The notes beneath the pieces are model-generated. The model made no database searches and was not told where the DNA came from. It saw only the letters and a program-made list of their open reading frames with translations. A stretch of DNA of 64,000 bases from Candidatus Poribacteria bacterium (lineage in GTDB: Bacteria; Poribacteria; WGA-4E; WGA-3G). The DNA lies in assembly GCA_003635315.1 (NCBI GenBank), contig PYJD01000023.1:62001-126000 (forward strand), read 5' to 3'. This document shows, one piece after another, positions 1-9,513 of the stretch. Numbering within the stretch: position 1 is the first letter of the stretch; each line of letters begins with the position of its first letter. The position numbers and the translations under genes were made by a program.

Positions 1-2
1 AA

Positions 3-902
3 TTAGAATTAATAAAAGAAAAATTACGGTCTGCATACTATCATACGCGAGGTGCTGCAAGAGATAGTCTTGGTGAGTATAGCAAGGCAATAGAAGATTT
101 TAATGAATCTATACGCTTAAACCCAAAGAAGGCTTTATTATTCCAATACCGGGGTATAACCAAAGACGCTCTCAAGCAATACGAAGATGCTCTCAAAGAT
201 TTTCAGAAAGCTATCGAATTGAAACCGAAGGAATCTATTAATTACTATCATAGAGGTGTTACAAGTAATAGAATCGGACACTATAATGAGGCTATTGATG
301 ACCTAAATAATGCTATTCAACTTGATGAGAAAAATGCTGATGCCTACTATCAACGTGGGTTCTCAAACGAAATGCTTGGACAACACGATATGGCAGAAAC
401 TGACTATAAACAGGTATTGAAAATAAATCCAAATGAACCAACTAAATCTCATAAATTGGGTTTAGCCAAATGTAAAATACGCCAATACGAACAGGCGATT
501 CACTATTTTGATAAATCAATAAAGCTTGATCCAAAATTTTACAAGGGATATCTATGTCGTGGATGTATGAAACAGACCCTCGGACAAGACCAAGACGCTA
601 TAATTGATTTTGATATAGTCCTCAAGTCTAATCCTAAGAATGCAACCGCTTACAGAAATCGTGGAGTGGCAAAACGTAAACTCGGGGCGTATGAGGACGC
701 ACTTGAGGATTTGAATGAAGCTATCCGTCTTAAACCTGATGACGGTAAAGCTTACAACGCACGAGGAAATATATATAAAGAATTACAACTACATTCAAAA
801 GCAGAATCTGACTATACTAAGGCAAAAGAGCTTAAATCTAAAGGAGAGATCTGTTTTTCAAATAAAGATAAAACCAACGAATCAAATACGAATGCTGAGT
901 AA
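3..902 (+). CDS. TPR repeat protein (5' end outside window)
   Basis: The frame is open from the window edge to the stop at 900-902, so the true start lies upstream and at least 299 codons are visible. It consists of tandem 34-residue tetratricopeptide repeats with the usual pattern (Y-x-x-R-G at the start of helix A, A-I-x-D-F/L at the start of helix B, a proline at position 32 as in L-N-P-K or L-K-P-D). About eight repeats are visible, followed by a short charged tail rich in K, N and E. TPR arrays are protein-interaction scaffolds; nothing here identifies the partner. An internal TTG near 219 is not the real start, because the repeats continue unbroken upstream of it. The family assignment is secure and the function is unknown. 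Confidence 0.85.
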   Translation, partial: LELIKEKLRSAYYHTRGAARDSLGEYSKAIEDFNESIRLNPKKALLFQYRGITKDALKQYEDALKDFQKAIELKPKESINYYHRGVTSNRIGHYNEAIDDLNNAIQLDEKNADAYYQRGFSNEMLGQHDMAETDYKQVLKINPNEPTKSHKLGLAKCKIRQYEQAIHYFDKSIKLDPKFYKGYLCRGCMKQTLGQDQDAIIDFDIVLKSNPKNATAYRNRGVAKRKLGAYEDALEDLNEAIRLKPDDGKAYNARGNIYKELQLHSKAESDYTKAKELKSKGEICFSNKDKTNESNTNAE

Positions 903-930
903 TATCAATTCTATTATTCTACCATTCTGT

Positions 931-1354
931 GTAGGTCGGGTAGAACTACGAAACCCATAAGTGTCAATTTAGCACCTTCCAAAACATGGTAGGTTTGGTT
1001 TGGAACCGAACCATAGGCGACAATTTACGGAATTTCTAATCATATTTGATTGATTTCTACCGTCTTGTAGGTCGGGTAGAGGAACGAAACCCACCGAATT
1101 CCATACGCGGATTCGGTGTTGATTTGGACGAATTCCATACGCGGATTCGGCGTTGATTTGGACATGAGACGCTTATATATACAGGAAATGTTGGACTTCG
1201 TCTACGATTCAACACAACCTACAAGGACATGTAATCACTAAATTGACACCTATGGTTTGGTTTGGAACCGAACCATAGACGTCAATTTACGGATTCTCCA
1301 ATCATATTTAGGCGAATTCTACCTTTTGTAGGTTGGGTTGAGGAACGAAACCCC
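931..1354. repeat. Mosaic of dispersed intergenic repeats, block 1
   Basis: This gene-free stretch is built from short repeat modules that recur elsewhere in the window. A module of the type GTAGGTYGGGTWGAGGAACG followed by AAACCCACC occurs at 931-956, 1067-1095 and 1328-1354, and again near 31850 (inverted), 39948, 40144 and 40224 (inverted). A second module, reading TCAATTTAGCACCTT and then AAACATGGTAGGTT, spans 961-1017 and recurs at 30866-30914 and 39982-40030. A third, CATGTAATCACTAAATTGAC at about 1229, recurs near 44089. No open reading frame is shared between copies, so these look like non-coding dispersed repeats. Confidence 0.75.
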
Positions 1355-1440
1355 AGAGGTGTCAACTTAAGGAGACGCATGAATCATTATGATCTCTTCT
1401 CAATATAGATTGTTATTGGGTTTAACTTCTCCTAAGTCCC

Positions 1441-1831
1441 GTAGGGACGGAATGTTTATAGCAAAATTGTATACACAATCTTGAGTCCCGCCAAATGCCC
1501 GGGGAATGCCTAATGAAGTTTAATTATTAAAATCGGTAATTCTAATTTACCGCTGCCCCGGTAGGTGCGGTTTGTAACCGTACCGGATTTCGTCAAGATA
1601 TTACCGAATGATTAAATTAATCTTCATATAGCATTCATACCGTTGATTCCACGCATTCGGTGTTGATTTGGTAGGGACGGAATGTTTATAGCAAGTCGTT
1701 ATCCTGACCTATCTTGAGTTCCGACAAATGCCACACGGGGAATGTCTAAATGACATTCATACCGTTGATTTGGCGCATTTGGCGTTGATTTGGTAGGAAC
1801 GGAATGTTTATAATTGGCTTGTGGTATACAC
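1441..1831. repeat. Mosaic of dispersed intergenic repeats, block 2
   Basis: Three copies of the module GTAGGGACGGAATGTTTATA lie at 1441-1476, 1671-1694 and 1793-1831. Two more copies occur in inverted orientation at 30931-30964 and 40048-40080, usually continuing into a GTATACAC end. The modules between them, related to GCATTCGGTGTTGATTTGG, recur near 40170-40195. There is no coding potential with homology; this is an array of decayed repeat modules next to the larger element that starts near 1854. Confidence 0.7.
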
Positions 1832-1904
1832 ATTATAACTCCTTCGTAGTTTGAAAATAAATTGAAGAAATTAAAAAAACAAACATCACATATACAAAAA
1901 GAGA

Positions 1905-1933
1905 TTGACACAAGAGTAAATGAACGTTACAAT
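1905..1933 (+). promoter_or_regulatory. Sigma-70 promoter of repeat element copy A
   Basis: A perfect -35 box TTGACA (1905-1910) is followed by a 17-base spacer and the -10 box TACAAT (1928-1933). The same boxes and spacing are kept in copy B. Transcription would start near 1940 and run into the element. Confidence 0.65.
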
Positions 1934-2176
1934 AACATATAGAGAAGTATTTTTATTATACTCACACTAAAACTTAATTTAGAATAGATCAATATGATTA
2001 AAGAAAATATACACAGTTATACAAATGCCATTGATGTCACACATCTTATAGGGAAATACAGTGTTAAGAAATCAATCAAGACAACTTTTTTATTTTTTTA
2101 TAGAAATTCGTAAATTGGCTGTAAACATAGATAGGGACAGACCTAACAGCGACTATACCAAAATTAGGGTGACAGA

Positions 2177-2202
2177 AAAAAGTTACGATTTCGTAACTTT
2201 TT
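2177..2202. terminator. A-arm/T-arm hairpin inside repeat copy A
   Basis: The arms AAAAAGTTACG and CGTAACTTTTT are perfectly complementary around an ATTT loop. With an A-run before and a T-run after, the hairpin could work as a bidirectional terminator, ending a transcript of roughly 260 nt from the promoter at 1905. It is fully conserved in copy B. The GC content of the stem is low, so terminator strength is uncertain. Confidence 0.4.
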
Positions 2203-2636
2203 ACATCAAAACAGGAAACTATCAGAAGACTATCCAATACATTCATAATAATACCATTTCTAAGCAAAAAAGCTGCATGGATGGTTTATGCGGATCTCAT
2301 CTAATTGAGAAAAACCTATTAGGTTATGTTACAATTATGAGATATTATTATTTAGAAAATGTGTTACAAATGTCTGTATCGGATATTCTCAAAAAAAGAA
2401 GAAAGACACAAAATCACACAATTTAAGAATTTTTACTAATCTAAAAAAAACACCGTTGAACGCAGACTGTGACAGGGCGGACAGCCGTTTTACTAATGAC
2501 ACAGAATGTGTCAAAAAGTGTAACATTTTTAACAATATAGATATATAATATAACAAATGTGAAACACAATAAACCTATAAAATTTGAAAAATTGTTATGC
2601 GAATTCAGTATAATTAGTTTCCATTACGAGTGTTTC

Positions 2637-2873
2637 TTAAGAGTCACTTTGATAAGGGGCAGGTATGTCTTAGGAAGTTTATAGTAAACATTGAAAATAA
2701 TAGCACAAAATCCCTGTAGGAGCGATCTTCGATTCGCGATTTAACTCAGTGATAGTAGGGAATCGGAGTTTCCTCCTACATCTCAAATGTTCCATATTGA
2801 AATTGAAATGAGAGAAAAATAAAAATCCGAGAAATCCGTGTAATCCGCGATTCAGATAGAAGGTGTTAGAATT
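2637..2873. repeat. Repeat-rich spacer upstream of hsdS
   Basis: No gene is seen here. The module TTTATAGTAAAC followed by TTGAA (about 2680) recurs near 46472, in both places next to a GTAGGRGCGA-type or GGTGAAGTGACCTCGCCC-type sequence. A short iterated module of the AATCCGNGAAATCCGTGTAAT type lies at 2824-2856, immediately before the hsdS ribosome binding site. Confidence 0.55.
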
Positions 2874-4172
2874 ATGAAACGTTACCCTGAATATAAAGAG
2901 AGTGGCGTAAAGTGGATTGGGGGAATACCAAAGAATTGGGGAATAAAGCGATTAAAGTATGTTGCGGATTTAAACATGGGGCAATCACCACCTTCGGAAG
3001 AATACAACAGCGATCAGATAGGAACGCCTTTTCTTCAAGGCAATGCGGAGTTTGGACTCCATCATCCGATCCCGAAAATTTATTGTTCAACAGCAAAGAA
3101 ATACGCGATTCTCGGTGATATTTTGCTATCAATCCGCGCACCTGTCGGAGCAATCAACATCGCAAATCAAGAATATGGGATTGGTCGTGGTTTATGTGCC
3201 ATACGCCCCCAAACGAATCAACTTGAATGCCGTTATGCTAAGTATTTGCTTGAGGTTGTCCGTACTGGGTTACACGTCGTTGCGACTGGCAGCACTTACA
3301 ACGCTGTTACAGTAGATGATGTTTCTAATCTCGCTTGCGTTGTGCCACCATTTTCTGAGCAGATCCAAATCGCCAACTTCCTTGACCGAAAAACAGAACA
3401 AATACACCAACTCATCCGCTACAAAGAACAAAAGATAGAACTCCTACATGAACAACGCATAGCACTGATAAATCACGCAGTAACAAAAGGACTTAATCCG
3501 AATATAGAGATGAAACCATCTGGTGTGGAGTGGATTGGAGAGATACCAAAACATTGGGATATAATTAAGTTGAGATATTTGGGTGAATTACAAAATGGAA
3601 TTAGTAAGGATTCTGATTCATTCGGTTTGGGATACCCTTTCCTCAGTTATGGTGATGTGTATTACAATGAAACTTTACCCGCACACGTGGAAGGGTTGGT
3701 TAACTCAACGAAAGATGATAGAGAAAGATATTCTGTTTTAGAAAGAGATATTTTTTTTACCAGAACGTCTGAGACAATCGCAGAGATTGGAATTTCGTCT
3801 ACTTGTATTAAAACAATAGAGGATTGTGTCTTTTCTGGGTTCTTAATTAGGTTTAGGAATACTTCCAAGGTATTAACAAAAGAATTTTCTAAATACTATT
3901 TTCCTTCTCACTTACCAAGAATATTCTTAGCAAGAGAAATGAACATAGTTACTCGTTCTTCATTGAGTCAGGAGTTACTAAAAAGACTACCAGTTCTACT
4001 TCCACCTATAGATTACCAAAAAGAAATCGCTTCATTTCTTGATGAACAAACTCAAAAGATGGATTCTATGATTGAGAAAGAAAATAAACAGATCCAACTC
4101 CTCAAAGAATACAGACAATCCCTCATCTCAGAAGCAGTGACAGGAAAAATAGACGTCCGATACAAGGTTTAG
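2874..4172 (+). CDS. hsdS: Type I restriction-modification specificity subunit (solitary HsdS)
   Basis: HsdS recognises the target DNA sequence for type I methyltransferase and restriction complexes. The 432 residues show the classic two-fold layout. Target-recognition domain 1 opens with a G-V-K-W-I-G-x-I-P motif (about residues 11-19). A conserved helical spacer follows, with A-N-F-L-D-R-K-T and the coiled coil L-I-x-Y-K-E-Q-K-I-x-L-L-x-E (about 170-205). Domain 2 opens with G-V-E-W-I-G-E-I-P (about 215), and the second spacer runs from A-S-F-L-D-E-Q-T to A-V-T-G-K-I-D-V-R at the end. An AAGGTG ribosome binding site precedes the ATG. No hsdM or hsdR is adjacent: repeats lie on the left and a WD40 gene on the right. 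It is either an orphan that exchanges specificity with a remote system or the remnant of a lost locus; the reading frame itself is intact. Confidence 0.9.
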   Translation: MKRYPEYKESGVKWIGGIPKNWGIKRLKYVADLNMGQSPPSEEYNSDQIGTPFLQGNAEFGLHHPIPKIYCSTAKKYAILGDILLSIRAPVGAINIANQEYGIGRGLCAIRPQTNQLECRYAKYLLEVVRTGLHVVATGSTYNAVTVDDVSNLACVVPPFSEQIQIANFLDRKTEQIHQLIRYKEQKIELLHEQRIALINHAVTKGLNPNIEMKPSGVEWIGEIPKHWDIIKLRYLGELQNGISKDSDSFGLGYPFLSYGDVYYNETLPAHVEGLVNSTKDDRERYSVLERDIFFTRTSETIAEIGISSTCIKTIEDCVFSGFLIRFRNTSKVLTKEFSKYYFPSHLPRIFLAREMNIVTRSSLSQELLKRLPVLLPPIDYQKEIASFLDEQTQKMDSMIEKENKQIQLLKEYRQSLISEAVTGKIDVRYKV

Positions 4173-4447
4173 ATCCCATTTCTTATTTTCAGTTTGCAAT
4201 GCGATACATATCGCTTTGGTATTTTCATTTTTTCTATGCTATACCTTGCCAAACGTTTTTCTTCAACTAACGATTCTTTAAATGAATAATCAACAATTTG
4301 AAATGGTATTACATTACGGTATGTAACGCAGTTCGTAGGGGGAGATCCCCTCGTCCATCTTCCAGATGTGTCTCTTTATTGTAGCACAAACTTTCAGTTT
4401 GTGCAGTATTTCAAGACATGATTAACAACTATTAATAGGATACGAGT
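4173..4447. repeat. Spacer with REP-like palindrome and short dispersed motifs
   Basis: No gene is seen. A perfect 9-bp-arm palindrome, GCACAAACT-TTC-AGTTTGTGC, spans 4384-4404, and a related half-conserved copy lies at about 40322-40346. The short motif GAAATGGTATTAC at 4300-4312 belongs to a set repeated in intergenic DNA across the window. The palindrome lies about 45 bases before the WD40 start codon. Confidence 0.5.
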
Positions 4448-6421
4448 ATGAAAACCCAAATTATATTGATATTACCAATTATCAGTATTTACTTTGCAAT
4501 GAGCGCAATTTGTTTTGCAAGAGAATATATGGAAAATTATCTACCTAAAGGGGCAATTGCTCGTTTTGGAAAAGGTTATATATTTCACTTTGCATATTCA
4601 CCTGATGGCTCAAAATTGGCTGTAGCAAGCACTATCGGTGTATGGTTATACGATACTGAGACCTATGAGGAAGTGAAACTATTTACCGGAAATACGGATT
4701 ATCTCAATTTTGTCGATTTTAGTCCTGATGGAGGAACACTCATTCAAGTATTTTATGATTATGATACATCATCAACTCAGATTCAGACATGGGATGTATC
4801 TACAGGGAGTCTTATCTCTACACTTAATGAAAATACGAACGATTTCATCAAGACGGAGTTTTGCCCGAACAGTATATCTATAGCTGTTACAGATAGACAC
4901 GGTAAATCGATCTACCTCTGGAATCTAATCACTGAGGAAATGAAAGAACTTATTGGACATACCAGTGAAGTACAGAGAATAGCCTTCAGTCCAGATGGTA
5001 AGACATTGGCAAGTGGTGGAAAAGATGAAGAAATTCGTCTATGGGATGTAGAATCCGGAGTACTTAAACATACTTTTGCTGGACATGCACTTTCAATTGA
5101 ATCCCTGAAGTTCTCATCCGATGGAGAAATAATTGTTAGTCATGACGGTGATAACAACGTGTGTATATGGAATGCAAATTCTGGTGAATTAATACACATC
5201 ATTTCAGATTTTAAAGATGAAATTTCAGATCTTGATATTGCTGCGGATGGGAAGACGTTGGTGACTGCTAATTCAAATGGTCTTATCCAGACTCGGAATA
5301 TGTATACCGGAAGAAAACTTGATGAATTCAAATGGAATACACATGTAGAATTCGTTCAATTTTCTCCTGATATGAGAACCATCGCAGCATACGATGATAA
5401 GGGATGTACTCTTCTGTTCTCATCAAACGGTTTAGAACTACGACATACCTTAAAAATGATAGGTAGAGAATCTATAAATGACTTGGCATTCTCTCCTGAT
5501 GGAAGTATGATTGCAGCATCAAATGGATTCGACATTAACTTCTGGAATGTTGAAACTGGTGATTTAGTAGACTCAATTACAGGTTACTATGAAGTTGTCA
5601 AGGATGCATTGTTTATTCCAGGGCGTGATATTATTGTAAGTTGCGATAGAGGTGTAAGAATTTGGGATTTAAAGACCTTAAAACTACTAAAAACCGTGCC
5701 ATCTACAGAATCAGTTAGATGTCTTCAACTATCACCAAATGGAAATACCTTAGCATGTGGAAATTATGACAATCTTGTTCTACTTTTCGATGTAAATACT
5801 TGGTTGAAAAAATATACACTTAAGGGACATATTGATGGTATATCTTCAATAGCCTTCAGTCCAGATGGAAACACTATCGTCAGTAGCAGTTGGGATAGGA
5901 CAATACGATTATGGAATGTCCATACTGGAAAATACATTGCTACATTAAAAGGGGATACCACTGAACCTGAGTATGTGGTCTATAATTCTAATGGAAAGAA
6001 AATGTATAGTATTGATGATGGAAAGATACGCTGCTGGGATATAAATACACAGAGCATTGAAAAAACAATTGATTCAGGAGAAGATGAAATATACGCAATG
6101 GTATGTTCTCCAAATGGAAGGATAATTGTTAGTAGTATGGGTAAAAAGATTCTATTTTGGGATACTGATTCTGGTGAACTGAGAAAGAGCATCCCTGTTG
6201 AAACTTGGGTGAACGCCTTATCATATTCTCCAGATGGCAAAACAATTGCATGTGCAATATCTAATGGTGTTTCTCTCTATGATTCTGAGACAATGGAACT
6301 TAAAAAGTCATTTACTGGACATATTGGCTCAGTAAATTCAGTCTCCTTCTCTTCAGATGGAAAGACACTCGCATCAGCCAGTCGTGATAGTACTGTGATC
6401 CTATGGGATTTAAGCAAATAA
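4448..6421 (+). CDS. Exported WD40 double-propeller protein (657 aa)
   Basis: An N-terminal signal peptide (about residues 1-24, hydrophobic core ending A-I-C-F-A) sends the protein out of the cytoplasm. The rest is WD40 repeats: many copies of F-S-P-D-G-K-T-L-A-S followed by I-R-L-W-D, about 14-15 blades, enough for two seven-bladed propellers. The first blade opens with L-P-K-G-A-I-A-R-F-G and continues to I-G-V-W-L-Y-D. The same opening is found in the 6574-8469 protein and in the extracytoplasmic part of the sigma-factor fusion at 10524-13223, so the three are paralogous. Several blades lack the W-D dipeptide. The ligand is unknown; propellers of this type bind proteins or peptides. It stands in a same-strand run with the next gene 152 bases downstream. 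Confidence 0.88.
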   Translation: MKTQIILILPIISIYFAMSAICFAREYMENYLPKGAIARFGKGYIFHFAYSPDGSKLAVASTIGVWLYDTETYEEVKLFTGNTDYLNFVDFSPDGGTLIQVFYDYDTSSTQIQTWDVSTGSLISTLNENTNDFIKTEFCPNSISIAVTDRHGKSIYLWNLITEEMKELIGHTSEVQRIAFSPDGKTLASGGKDEEIRLWDVESGVLKHTFAGHALSIESLKFSSDGEIIVSHDGDNNVCIWNANSGELIHIISDFKDEISDLDIAADGKTLVTANSNGLIQTRNMYTGRKLDEFKWNTHVEFVQFSPDMRTIAAYDDKGCTLLFSSNGLELRHTLKMIGRESINDLAFSPDGSMIAASNGFDINFWNVETGDLVDSITGYYEVVKDALFIPGRDIIVSCDRGVRIWDLKTLKLLKTVPSTESVRCLQLSPNGNTLACGNYDNLVLLFDVNTWLKKYTLKGHIDGISSIAFSPDGNTIVSSSWDRTIRLWNVHTGKYIATLKGDTTEPEYVVYNSNGKKMYSIDDGKIRCWDINTQSIEKTIDSGEDEIYAMVCSPNGRIIVSSMGKKILFWDTDSGELRKSIPVETWVNALSYSPDGKTIACAISNGVSLYDSETMELKKSFTGHIGSVNSVSFSSDGKTLASASRDSTVILWDLSK

Positions 6422-6573
6422 ACCAAGTATAACTTCATCTGTATATCTAATATTTATAATGTAATACCATTTCTAATAAATATCATGACACATCAGCATC
6501 ATTGATAAAATTGAAATAATTTATACACTTTTCTGATATTGATCTAAAAACAAAACAATTGTGAGTAAAAAAT

Positions 6574-8469
6574 ATGAAGCTAATTAGACCACTAATCATT
6601 TCTCTTACACTAATTCCTATTGTATGTTGTATCAGTGTCTATGCTCAAGGATTAGAACAGATGAGTTTACCTGATGGGGCAAAAGCAAGAATCGGAAACG
6701 GAAGAGCAATCAAGGTTGTATATTTTCCGAATGCTAATCGAATTGCAATCGCATGCTCTATAGGTATATGGATATATGATCTACATACAGAAGAAACCAT
6801 AGATCTTCTAACAGGACACACAGGTCCTGTCAATTCATTAGTTTTCAGTCCTAATGGGAATATGTTCGCTACTGCCAGTGATGATAATTCCGTTCTGTTA
6901 TGGGATTCAAATACAGGAGCAAATATAGGGAGACTCATCGGACATCGGGATGATGTGAATGATGTTTCTTTTAGTCCTGACGGACAAATACTTGCTACTG
7001 CCAGTGATGATAATACGGTTGGGTTATGGAATATAAAAACAGGTGAAATGATAAATGCTATAAGAGGACATTCAGATAACGTGCTTACGCTGATGTATTC
7101 TATGGATGGTTCTATAATTGCCAGCGGCTCTTATGGTAACGGTTCCACTGTTTGTATATCAAATCCAAATTCACATGAAGTCTTACACGAAATATCTGAT
7201 GAACAATATGGTATACAAGATGTTGAATCTGTTGATTTCTTAAAAGGCAGTACCCTATTTGCAGTAGCAAGCTATGAAAAAATTAGTCTAATTGATGGAA
7301 TTACAGGAAAACTGATGAGTACTTGTCATGTAGAAAGTTGGATGGATCAAATTTATTCAGTTGAGTTCGCTCCTGATGGAAAGACGCTTGCAAGTGGAAC
7401 TGGCAACAATGGTGTATGTATTTGGGATGTTGCCACAGGAAAATTATCACAAGAGTTAGGAACAGACGATTCAGTTATATCTGTGACCTATTCTCCAGAT
7501 GGAAATACGCTTATTAGCGTAACCGAAGATGGGATTATACACTTTTGGGATCTGAAAAATCAAAAACTCACGAAGACAATTACAGATTTTTCCTTCTATA
7601 TATTTTCAATGGTGTTTTCGTCCGATGGAAAAACTCTTGTCTGTGGTAATAAGTCAAAAATATCTATCTGGAATCCTGAAACATTAAGTGAAATAAAAAC
7701 TATTCGAGGACAAAAAGGTCCAGTCACATCTCTTGCATTTTTACCTGATGAAGAAATTCTGACTTCTACTGATTCTAACCGTAGTCGCTTATGGGATACA
7801 AAAACAGGAAGATTTCTGGGGAGTTTTAAAGGACATAGAAGTAGAGTAAATTCGATCGCAATTTCTCATGATGGAAGGATGTTAGTAAGTGGAAGCCAAG
7901 ATAACTCTATTAGATTATGGGAAATTCGACCGGATGAACTATACATGATTGGAGAACAAATAGGTATATTGAAAAAACATACAAGGAGTATTACCTCTGT
8001 AGCATTATCCCCAGATGGTAGCACACTTCTCAGTGGAAGTTTTGATAATTCTGTTATGATATGGGACATCAATAGTAGAAATCTTATAAATACACTAAAG
8101 GATCACAACAATATTGTCTATACAGTAGCATTTTCACCTGATGGAAACACATTTGCAAGTGGGGATCGAGATGGACGGGTACGTTTATGGGATAGCAAGA
8201 CACAAGAACTCATAAGGACAATTAGAGCACCAACTTATTGGGTAGATTCCATGACATTTTCTCCTGATGGTAGGACGCTCTCATTTGGCAGTGATGATCT
8301 CGTAAATGTGTATGATTTGCAGTTAGAAGAAAATCTAAAAACATTCATTGGACATACCAATTTAGTGAATAGTCTCGTCTATTCTCCAGACGGTAAAATC
8401 CTTGTAAGTAGCTCCAGGGATGGAAGCATACTATTCTGGGATCTTTCTAAGTTGGTTGATGATAGATAG
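6574..8469 (+). CDS. Exported WD40 double-propeller protein (631 aa)
   Basis: This is a second secreted WD40 protein. A signal peptide covers about residues 1-24 (ending V-Y-A-Q-G), followed by about 14 blades carrying the F-S-P-D-G...L-W-D signature, consistent with two seven-bladed propellers. It shares the family-specific opening L-P-D-G-A-K-A-R-I-G and I-G-I-W-I-Y-D with its neighbour at 4448 and with the sigma-factor fusion, as expected of tandem duplication. Blades with the GHT/GH dipeptide before S-V-x-F-S-P-D-G are better preserved here than in the 4448 protein. No enzymatic motif is present. The role is probably protein binding in the periplasm or at the surface; the partner is unknown. 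Confidence 0.88.
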   Translation: MKLIRPLIISLTLIPIVCCISVYAQGLEQMSLPDGAKARIGNGRAIKVVYFPNANRIAIACSIGIWIYDLHTEETIDLLTGHTGPVNSLVFSPNGNMFATASDDNSVLLWDSNTGANIGRLIGHRDDVNDVSFSPDGQILATASDDNTVGLWNIKTGEMINAIRGHSDNVLTLMYSMDGSIIASGSYGNGSTVCISNPNSHEVLHEISDEQYGIQDVESVDFLKGSTLFAVASYEKISLIDGITGKLMSTCHVESWMDQIYSVEFAPDGKTLASGTGNNGVCIWDVATGKLSQELGTDDSVISVTYSPDGNTLISVTEDGIIHFWDLKNQKLTKTITDFSFYIFSMVFSSDGKTLVCGNKSKISIWNPETLSEIKTIRGQKGPVTSLAFLPDEEILTSTDSNRSRLWDTKTGRFLGSFKGHRSRVNSIAISHDGRMLVSGSQDNSIRLWEIRPDELYMIGEQIGILKKHTRSITSVALSPDGSTLLSGSFDNSVMIWDINSRNLINTLKDHNNIVYTVAFSPDGNTFASGDRDGRVRLWDSKTQELIRTIRAPTYWVDSMTFSPDGRTLSFGSDDLVNVYDLQLEENLKTFIGHTNLVNSLVYSPDGKILVSSSRDGSILFWDLSKLVDDR

Positions 8470-8573
8470 ACTGACAATTATGAGTTAAAATGGACACTTT
8501 ACCGAAAGTACTTCAATCAAATTCCAATACACAGTTATATTGCAGATGGAACAATTAAATAGGATATTCTTAT

Positions 8574-9425
8574 ATGAAAAACAACATATATCTATTTATT
8601 CTCTCAATCAATATCAGTTTATTTCTAATAAATTCATCGATTGGATCTATAATTACAGATGGACTTGTAAGCTATTGGACATTTGATAATGAGCACATTG
8701 TGGATAAAACAGCTAAAGATGTATGGGGTGACAATAACGGTAAAATCAACGGGAATCCTAAGCTTGTTAACGGTAAAGTAGGAGAAGCACTCGAATTCGA
8801 TGGTGCAAAGGATTTTATTAACCTAACCACACTTGGGGATTTTGGGAGAAAAATGGGTACATCTACCTTTGAAGCATGGATAAAAACAAAGAACAACAAT
8901 GATTGGATGAATCTGGTCAATACCCATGGTATAGAATGTCCGTTTTGGGGAATACAACTGAATGGATTGAAAAGTAAAGATGCATTTAGACGTGGTCGTG
9001 GAATGATGTTTTTTATCAATAGTGTTGAGCGAAAGAGAGCATGTTCTGCATATTTTATCGGTAATAACATTAATTTTTATGATGGCGAATGGCATCATAT
9101 TGTATATATTAATGAACTTAATCTTGAAGATGGAAAAACTAAAGAATTTGTCTATATAGATAGTATAGCTCACGGTTCTATCCATGGTTCATTTGGGAAT
9201 GATTGGATAACTTTACAATTTACCGAACCTGTTCATCTTGGTGTAAGTAATTTTGAGGGAAAGACGGAAGGATTTTTTGAAGGTATGATTGATGAAGTCC
9301 GATTCTATGATCGTTCTCTTAAACTTGAAGAAATAAGACATAACTATGAATCAACTGCACCCTTTAACGTTGAGCCAAATGGGAAATTGCCAACAGTATG
9401 GGGTGCTTTGAAGAAAAAATTCTAA
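8574..9425 (+). CDS. Exported LamG/concanavalin-type jellyroll protein
   Basis: The 283-residue protein has a signal peptide (about 1-25) and one LamG-3 type domain. It shows the standard landmarks: G-L-V-S-Y-W-T-F-D-N near the start, G-E-A-L-E-F-D-G-A-K-D-F-I at about 65-77, F-E-A-W-I-K in the middle, W-H-H-I-V-Y at about 180, and I-D-E-V-R-F-Y-D-R-S-L near residue 245. These domains bind carbohydrate or act as adhesive modules; no catalytic residues are evident. The last 14 residues (G-K-L-P-T-V-W-G-A-L-K-K-K-F) resemble the C-terminus of the next protein, a possible shared sorting signal. It lies between the exported WD40 genes and the sigma-factor fusion on the same strand. Confidence 0.85.
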   Translation: MKNNIYLFILSINISLFLINSSIGSIITDGLVSYWTFDNEHIVDKTAKDVWGDNNGKINGNPKLVNGKVGEALEFDGAKDFINLTTLGDFGRKMGTSTFEAWIKTKNNNDWMNLVNTHGIECPFWGIQLNGLKSKDAFRRGRGMMFFINSVERKRACSAYFIGNNINFYDGEWHHIVYINELNLEDGKTKEFVYIDSIAHGSIHGSFGNDWITLQFTEPVHLGVSNFEGKTEGFFEGMIDEVRFYDRSLKLEEIRHNYESTAPFNVEPNGKLPTVWGALKKKF

Positions 9426-9513
9426 GATTATATCATATTACATTCCAATTATCCTGATTATACCGAAATTAATGACCTAAAACCCCACTATTCTAATTCA
9501 TATCAATCAATAA

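Larger units (their letters stand above)
1854..2636 (+). repeat. Promoter-bearing dispersed element, copy A
   Basis: About 780 bp closely match, in inverted orientation, the segment near 31072-31836. The match begins at the AAATAAATTGAAGAAATTAA block and ends around the CCATTACGA block. Shared parts include a TTGACA/TACAAT promoter, an 11-bp-arm hairpin and a segment at 2451-2533 that differs from copy B at only 3 of 83 positions. A 121-codon GTG-initiated frame (2061-2426) has a partial counterpart in copy B. The two frames diverge at both ends, differences are not concentrated at silent sites, and the upstream ATG frames break in different places. Coding is therefore doubtful, and an RNA-encoding or non-autonomous mobile element is as likely. 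Confidence 0.8.

Noticed and set aside
1441-1831. CRISPR array
   Set aside because: The repeated modules are unevenly spaced, vary in length, occur in both orientations and lie at distant loci. There are no regular spacers and no cas genes.
2061-2426. 121-codon frame within repeat copy A as a protein-coding gene
   Set aside because: Only about 45 residues resemble the frame in copy B, the ends diverge, substitutions are mostly amino-acid changing, and upstream frames break differently in each copy. It is reported only as part of the repeat element.
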